NCBI RefSeq assembly: GCF_040954835.1
Contig: NC_090714.1
Location: forward strand, 2,964,501 to 3,028,500
Source of the DNA: Lepisosteus oculatus
Taxonomy: Eukaryota > Chordata > Actinopteri > Semionotiformes > Lepisosteidae
Reading direction: 5' to 3'
DNA length: 64,000 nucleotides
Positions 59,682-64,000 of the stretch are shown here, one piece after another. How positions within the stretch are numbered: position 1 is the stretch's first letter; each line of letters starts with the position of its first letter. Made by a program: the position numbers and the translations under genes. The notes below the pieces were generated by a model that saw only the letters and a program-made list of their open reading frames with translations, was not told the DNA's origin and did no database searches.

Positions 59682-60060
59682 CCTCATTTGGAATATTCTG
59701 TTCAATTCTGGTCTCTGTGTTACAAGAAAGAGATTGCTGCCCTGGGATCAGTCCAGAAAAGAGCAGTCAGATACATTCTAAGCATAAAGTAACGTCTTGT
59801 GCTGACAGCCTAAAAGAACTAAACATTTGTAGTCCTGAACAGAGAAGGCTATGAAGGGTCCTGAATTAAGTATTCAAAATCTTCAAAGGTACTGACAAAG
59901 TGGAAACTATGCAGAAGTGGATTTAAAACTCAAAACAGGAGGCACTTGTTTACACATTATGTTGGAACAAGCTACTCAGCCATGTTGTTGTGGCCAAATC
60001 CCTGTTTTTTTTCCAGGAAACAGCGAGATGTGATCCTTGGATTGATTAGCTGCTAGCAGC
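59682..60060 (+). mobile_element. CR1-like LINE fragment, 3' part of reverse transcriptase
   Basis: Frame starting at 59,682 reads PHLEYSVQFWSLCYKKEI and continues with VQKRAVRYIL, the usual region after the polymerase domain of CR1/L2-type LINEs. Later frames give FKTQNRRHLFTHYVGTSY. A shift and stops break it. Confidence 0.75.
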
Positions 60061-60879
60061 CCAATGAGCAAGACGGACTAAATCGCCAGCCTCCTCTTGC
60101 AATTTTCCTTGTGTACTTGCAAACTGCTCTGTCTCCATAGATAGGATTCAAAAGCAGCCATTTAATGCAAAATGTGCAATTCATTCTCTCAATGCTAAAT
60201 CTCCATGTTTAATTCTTAATACGAATGCCTTTGTAGAATAACTGAAAGGCTAGCATCAAACTGGCAATGTTTTGGTGATTTAACTGTACATAGCATGCTG
60301 TAGGATCATATTTGAGAAATAAATCTGAATTCATGTCGCCATCCATTACAGGCTGAGGTCCAAAATCTATACAATTTTAGTAAAAGCAATTGTGTGGAAA
60401 AAATCTTTACCCCACTTTTCTCAGTTCTGAAAAAATGGAAATGGTGATTTAAAACGCTAATCATTTTTGAAACACAAATTAAACAGCCACCATCCAGTCA
60501 TTTGTAGTCATAGAATCGAAGTCACATCAACATACTATAATTGCAGCAAAAATAGTTCATGGATAAATACATGCTCAGTGGGTCATTAAAGGATTCATGT
60601 GTAATTTCCACACAAGAAAGAGACAAAACATTGACCTAACCCCAGATAAGATTTCATGTTGGTAATTTTTCTTTTCCTCGGATATGAATGATTCTCTGAT
60701 TTTTTTTTTTTTACTGGAAGCATCTTGTGTTCATCAGAACACAAAGAAGAAAGTTTACAAACAAGGTTTGCCCAGCTAGACTGTTTGTTTTTAAACTGAT
60801 CCAAGAATCTCATAAAAACACTTAACTGAGAGAAGCCAGGGTATCAGTTTCAACAAAATGGCTGGGTTAGCTTGTTTTA

Positions 60880-61190
60880 AACCTTTGGGTGAAGAAGTGT
60901 TAACTTCACCTTTGTTTCTCATTCAGTTCCATGGCTTGTGCTTCACTGTTGATTTTGAAGCAGCCCGTTGGGTGGACCTTGTCAGTCCCTTTGAACATTC
61001 TGAGTATCTGAATCGTACTTCTCTGTTCAAGACTAAAAGTTCTTTTTAGAAATGTTTCTGTTAACTCTTCTCTGGATGCATTCCAGGAACAGGAATATTT
61101 TGTATAATGGTTATGACCACAATTGTACAATATACAGTATTCTAAATGAGATCTGATTAGTGCATTGCACAATTTTCATCAAAGTTTATG
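60880..61190 (-). mobile_element. CR1-like LINE fragment, reverse
   Basis: On the minus strand the frame reads LIRSHLEYCIL, then FSLEQRSTIQILRMFKGTDK, matching the same LINE region as 59,682-59,880. It is interrupted and inactive, and it explains the plus-strand frame at 60,858-61,049. Confidence 0.65.
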
Positions 61191-61199
61191 AAAAAGAAG

Positions 61200-62500
61200 T
61201 TTGTAAAAAGTTTGTAAAGCAAGGCCTATGTTTACAAACTCCTTATTGACTATCCCAGAATGATAATGCCATATACAGTACATGAACCTCTTTCATTATT
61301 TGCTTTTTTTTAAAGATTGTTACTGCCTCCCACCAGTCCGAGAAAGAGCAGTAAAACAATATAGGAACTGATCAGAAATCACTTCGCATTTATCCACCTG
61401 AAGTGGCCAGTCTGGAAGGTTTGTGTTAGTAGATGGACTTTAGCGGCACATCGCTGTATGCAACAGAACGGTCTGAGATTACCCCCCACATGCTTAATTG
61501 CTACAGTTGTTCCATGTGTTTGGAAATTGATTATTTAATGGTTTCAATTACCACCTGATTAAGACCTGGAAAGCAATGCTGGTTCCATTTCTTCATCTAC
61601 TCCATTAGTTCAATTTAAGTCATTCAAGTCTAGATGGAATGAAAACCCGACCCAAATGCAGCAGTCCACTCAAGCGTGAGGCTATCCTCCTCCAGGAGTC
61701 AGATTGGCAATAAATGCATTCCAGCTCCAGCTGAATGTGGAAAGATGATAGCAGAAGCATTCTCATCGCCAGAGACTAGTGTACACCATTTCCCACAGGA
61801 CAGACAAAACAATCTTACAACACCTGGGCGCATGCAATACAGGCTTGAGACAAAGCACGTGAAATGCCATTTCCTTTGCTTATGAGCACAACCCGCATAG
61901 TGTGTGGAAAAACAGCTTGAGAAATAAAGCAGCTGGAAATGTTTTGTGTGACATTCCAAAGCACTACACACTTAAGAAATGTATTATGTCTATTTGTATA
62001 TTGTATATTGTATAATGTATATTTAAAATACAACCAAATCATGCAACATACTCAATTTAAATAAATGAAACAACATAAACAATACTCATTTGCATCTTAA
62101 TTAGGATTTGAACCTAAATGGAACAGAATATGCCGAAAATGTGACACTGACAATTCTTTTTCATATAGCTGTTTATATCTCAGTAGTAGAGGAAGAGCCC
62201 AAGATGAAATCTTATCCAGTTTATGTGTAAATTATGGCCAGTTATTGACTGTGCCACGACTTTATTACCCATTTGAGTCTGACAAAATATATTTCTTGAC
62301 GACTGTGAGGTAATGAGAGGTGGATTAGTGAGAAAGCAGCACATTAAATGGGAAAAAAAGAACTTCAAACCGAGGCACAGCTGGTGTATCAGTCTGATTG
62401 AGTAATTAGCACTAGAAATTAGAATTAGTGATAATCTACTTGAAGGATAGGAACAGTTGGGATAGGATCTGAGTGGAATCAGCCACTCCTCTTGGCTAGT
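61200..62500. other. Intergenic, no gene seen
   Basis: AT-rich. A GGTTCCATTTCTTC...GGAATGAAAACCCG segment near 61,578-61,650 may be an eroded copy of the hAT MITE. Confidence 0.4.
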
Positions 62501-62504
62501 TAAT

Positions 62505-63167
62505 AGGCTTATAAGAACAGTCAGGAGGAAAATGGATTCAGTGTGTGTCTAGACTCCAGCCAGGAAGGAAGGAGAGTAAGTGCCCCAGTGCTGTAGTGAG
62601 GGGGGTGTCACATGTCCTGAAGGCTGGGAAAGTTAGTGATGAGAAAAGTTATGGATTGTTAGTGAAGATCTGGTGCTTGAGTAAGAGTTGAGCTGAAGTG
62701 ATTTTAGTCAACACTAAAGTTGGATAATCTAGTGCCTGGAGATTAGTGAACGTGGAGTGTAGAGTTAGTGAATATCTATTGACTAGAACACTGTGAAGAG
62801 CTTCCTGGAAGGGAGACAGCTGTGCCTCAGTATCTTCCCTGCAAGTGAGACATTTTGGAAGTCAGGATCGCAGTCTGCATGAAGAGACGGACTACTTCAA
62901 ATCTGAAAAGCTAAAGTGATGTAGCAGAATTGGGCTTAAGGAAGTTTCAGCAGTTGCCTCCATGAGGTATTGAGCATCTATTTAATCACTAAACTATATC
63001 AATTATTGTAAAACATTTTTAAGAACTAAATTTAATGCATTATTGTCTTGGTTTGAGGGTGTGTCTGAATATACACAAGTTAACTTGATTAAGCAATGAA
63101 AAAAGTCAAACTTATTTCCTCTGTGTATTCAGGATTTATCGGCAAGATGAAATCTACTGAAGCCAAG
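62505..63167 (+). other. Weak candidate 5' end of a plus-strand gene
   Basis: GGCTTATAAGAAC at 62,507 is TATA-like; a strong donor (GGAGA then GTAAGTGCC) has its GT at 62,576. About 560 bp on, an acceptor (CTGTGTATTCAG) ends at 63,132, followed by GATTTATCGGCAAG, an ATG at 63,147, six more codons (KSTEAK) and a possible donor GTGGGA at 63,168. The next exon would lie beyond the window or be unseen. Composition gives no extra support. Confidence 0.2.
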
Positions 63168-63169
63168 GT

Positions 63170-64000
63170 GGGAATCACACACAATTACAAATAGACATCT
63201 CTCCATGTTTTGATACTATGTGACAATGTCTTTATACTGTATACTGTACTTGTCTGGTCATTGAGGACACAAGAATGTGCAAGTCTGTTGGTAGTCATGT
63301 GAGATTGTCTTATGATTGTGTGGATTACTGTATTTGTAAGTCGGGACTTATAGGTACAATATTTTGCAATTACATGGTAGACATTTGAGAAACTATTAAC
63401 AGATAATATTCACAAACAATATATATCTGAACGGATACAAAACTTTGCTAAAATTATCATCTGTAGCACTGTAGTATTAAGTTGGGAAGTATATAATTTC
63501 AATGCACTTTTGATGCTTTTACCATAAGTGGGTTTGCAGTTGAGAATCATCTGTTCTTAACAGTGTACTGACCAGTGTGCTTTCTGTATAGTCTTGAATT
63601 CCATCTACCAGGACCCAACCCCTGACAGGCTAGCAGCTCTGACTCAGTCCCCTGCACTGCCTCCCAGCCTTTCTATTCTAGTACCACTTCATCCTGCCTA
63701 TCAGGTCACATTAGTTGGCTGAGTCACGCCATGTGGAAAATCAGCACTTGTAAAATACCACAGAATCTGATTTCTTAAGAGCACGATCCAATTCCTCCAG
63801 CTTCACTGAAGGATGAGCAAGGCATTTCACTATGCACAAGCTGACAGCTTCAATCAAAATCAGTCCATGGTTATTTTTTCAGGAACCCCAGTTCTTCTAT
63901 ACTGCGTGTATCTATAAGAAATAAGACCAAGTTCATAACTCTTAGAATACGATCAGTTCTCTAACTATAAATCAACAGAGAGGAAACAGAATAATTCGCC
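63170..64000. other. Intergenic or intronic, no gene seen
   Basis: No exon, element edge or RNA gene supported up to the window end. Confidence 0.4.

Noticed and set aside
1-64000. tRNA, rRNA and CRISPR features
   Set aside because: No cloverleaf, rRNA segment or spaced repeat array was seen. B-box words such as GGGTTCAATTC occur only inside SINE copies.

Overview
This is a vertebrate nuclear genomic window, most likely from a ray-finned fish. The evidence is one intron-split GPCR gene with metazoan splice sites, AATAAA polyadenylation signals, many tRNA-derived SINE copies ending in GGATG tails, decayed CR1-like LINEs, a hAT MITE, and dispersed repeats I associate with fish genomes. A non-teleost such as a gar or bowfin is possible, but that is inference only. 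There are no operons, CRISPR arrays, tRNA or rRNA genes that I can support. Most of the window is intergenic or intronic, and most open frames are chance or repeat-derived.

Layout: 1-10.6 kb is gene-poor, with SINE fragments, two CpG-rich blocks (about 2.2-2.7 and 3.5-4.1 kb) and dispersed repeats. The 10.6-14.2 kb interval holds the most unusual structure: two convergent, compact, multi-exon transcription units (plus strand 10.66-12.17 kb, minus strand 14.16-12.87 kb). Each has a GC-rich 5' end, small exons with good splice sites, and a terminal exon with a polyadenylation signal. The plus unit carries a tandem exon duplication, and its four splice junctions share phase 2, which leaves an 81-codon frame open. 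A long-range inverted repeat and a GC-rich block lie between the two 3' ends. I do not recognise either product; they may be lncRNAs or short-peptide genes. The 14.2-20.6 kb stretch is CpG-rich with an island-like peak at 17.8-18.7 kb and no recognisable gene.

The one confident protein gene is gprc5c, an orphan class C GPCR on the plus strand. It has a large seven-TM exon at 34,119-35,142, a small C-tail exon at 38,177-38,289 and a last coding exon at 40,473-40,517. The acceptor just before its ATG implies one or more non-coding 5' exons further upstream, and the CpG-rich region at 17.8-18.7 kb is one candidate promoter.

From 41 to 64 kb I find repeats, a probable 3' part of an unidentified minus-strand gene (coiled-coil exon 57,931-57,817 joined to a terminal coding exon 53,071-52,908 ending in a PDZ-ligand-like tail), an 88-bp tandem repeat next to it, a possible conserved non-coding block at 59.06-59.6 kb, LINE reverse-transcriptase remnants, and a weak candidate 5' gene end at 62.5-63.2 kb. 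Nothing was searched against a database; family assignments rest on motifs read by eye.
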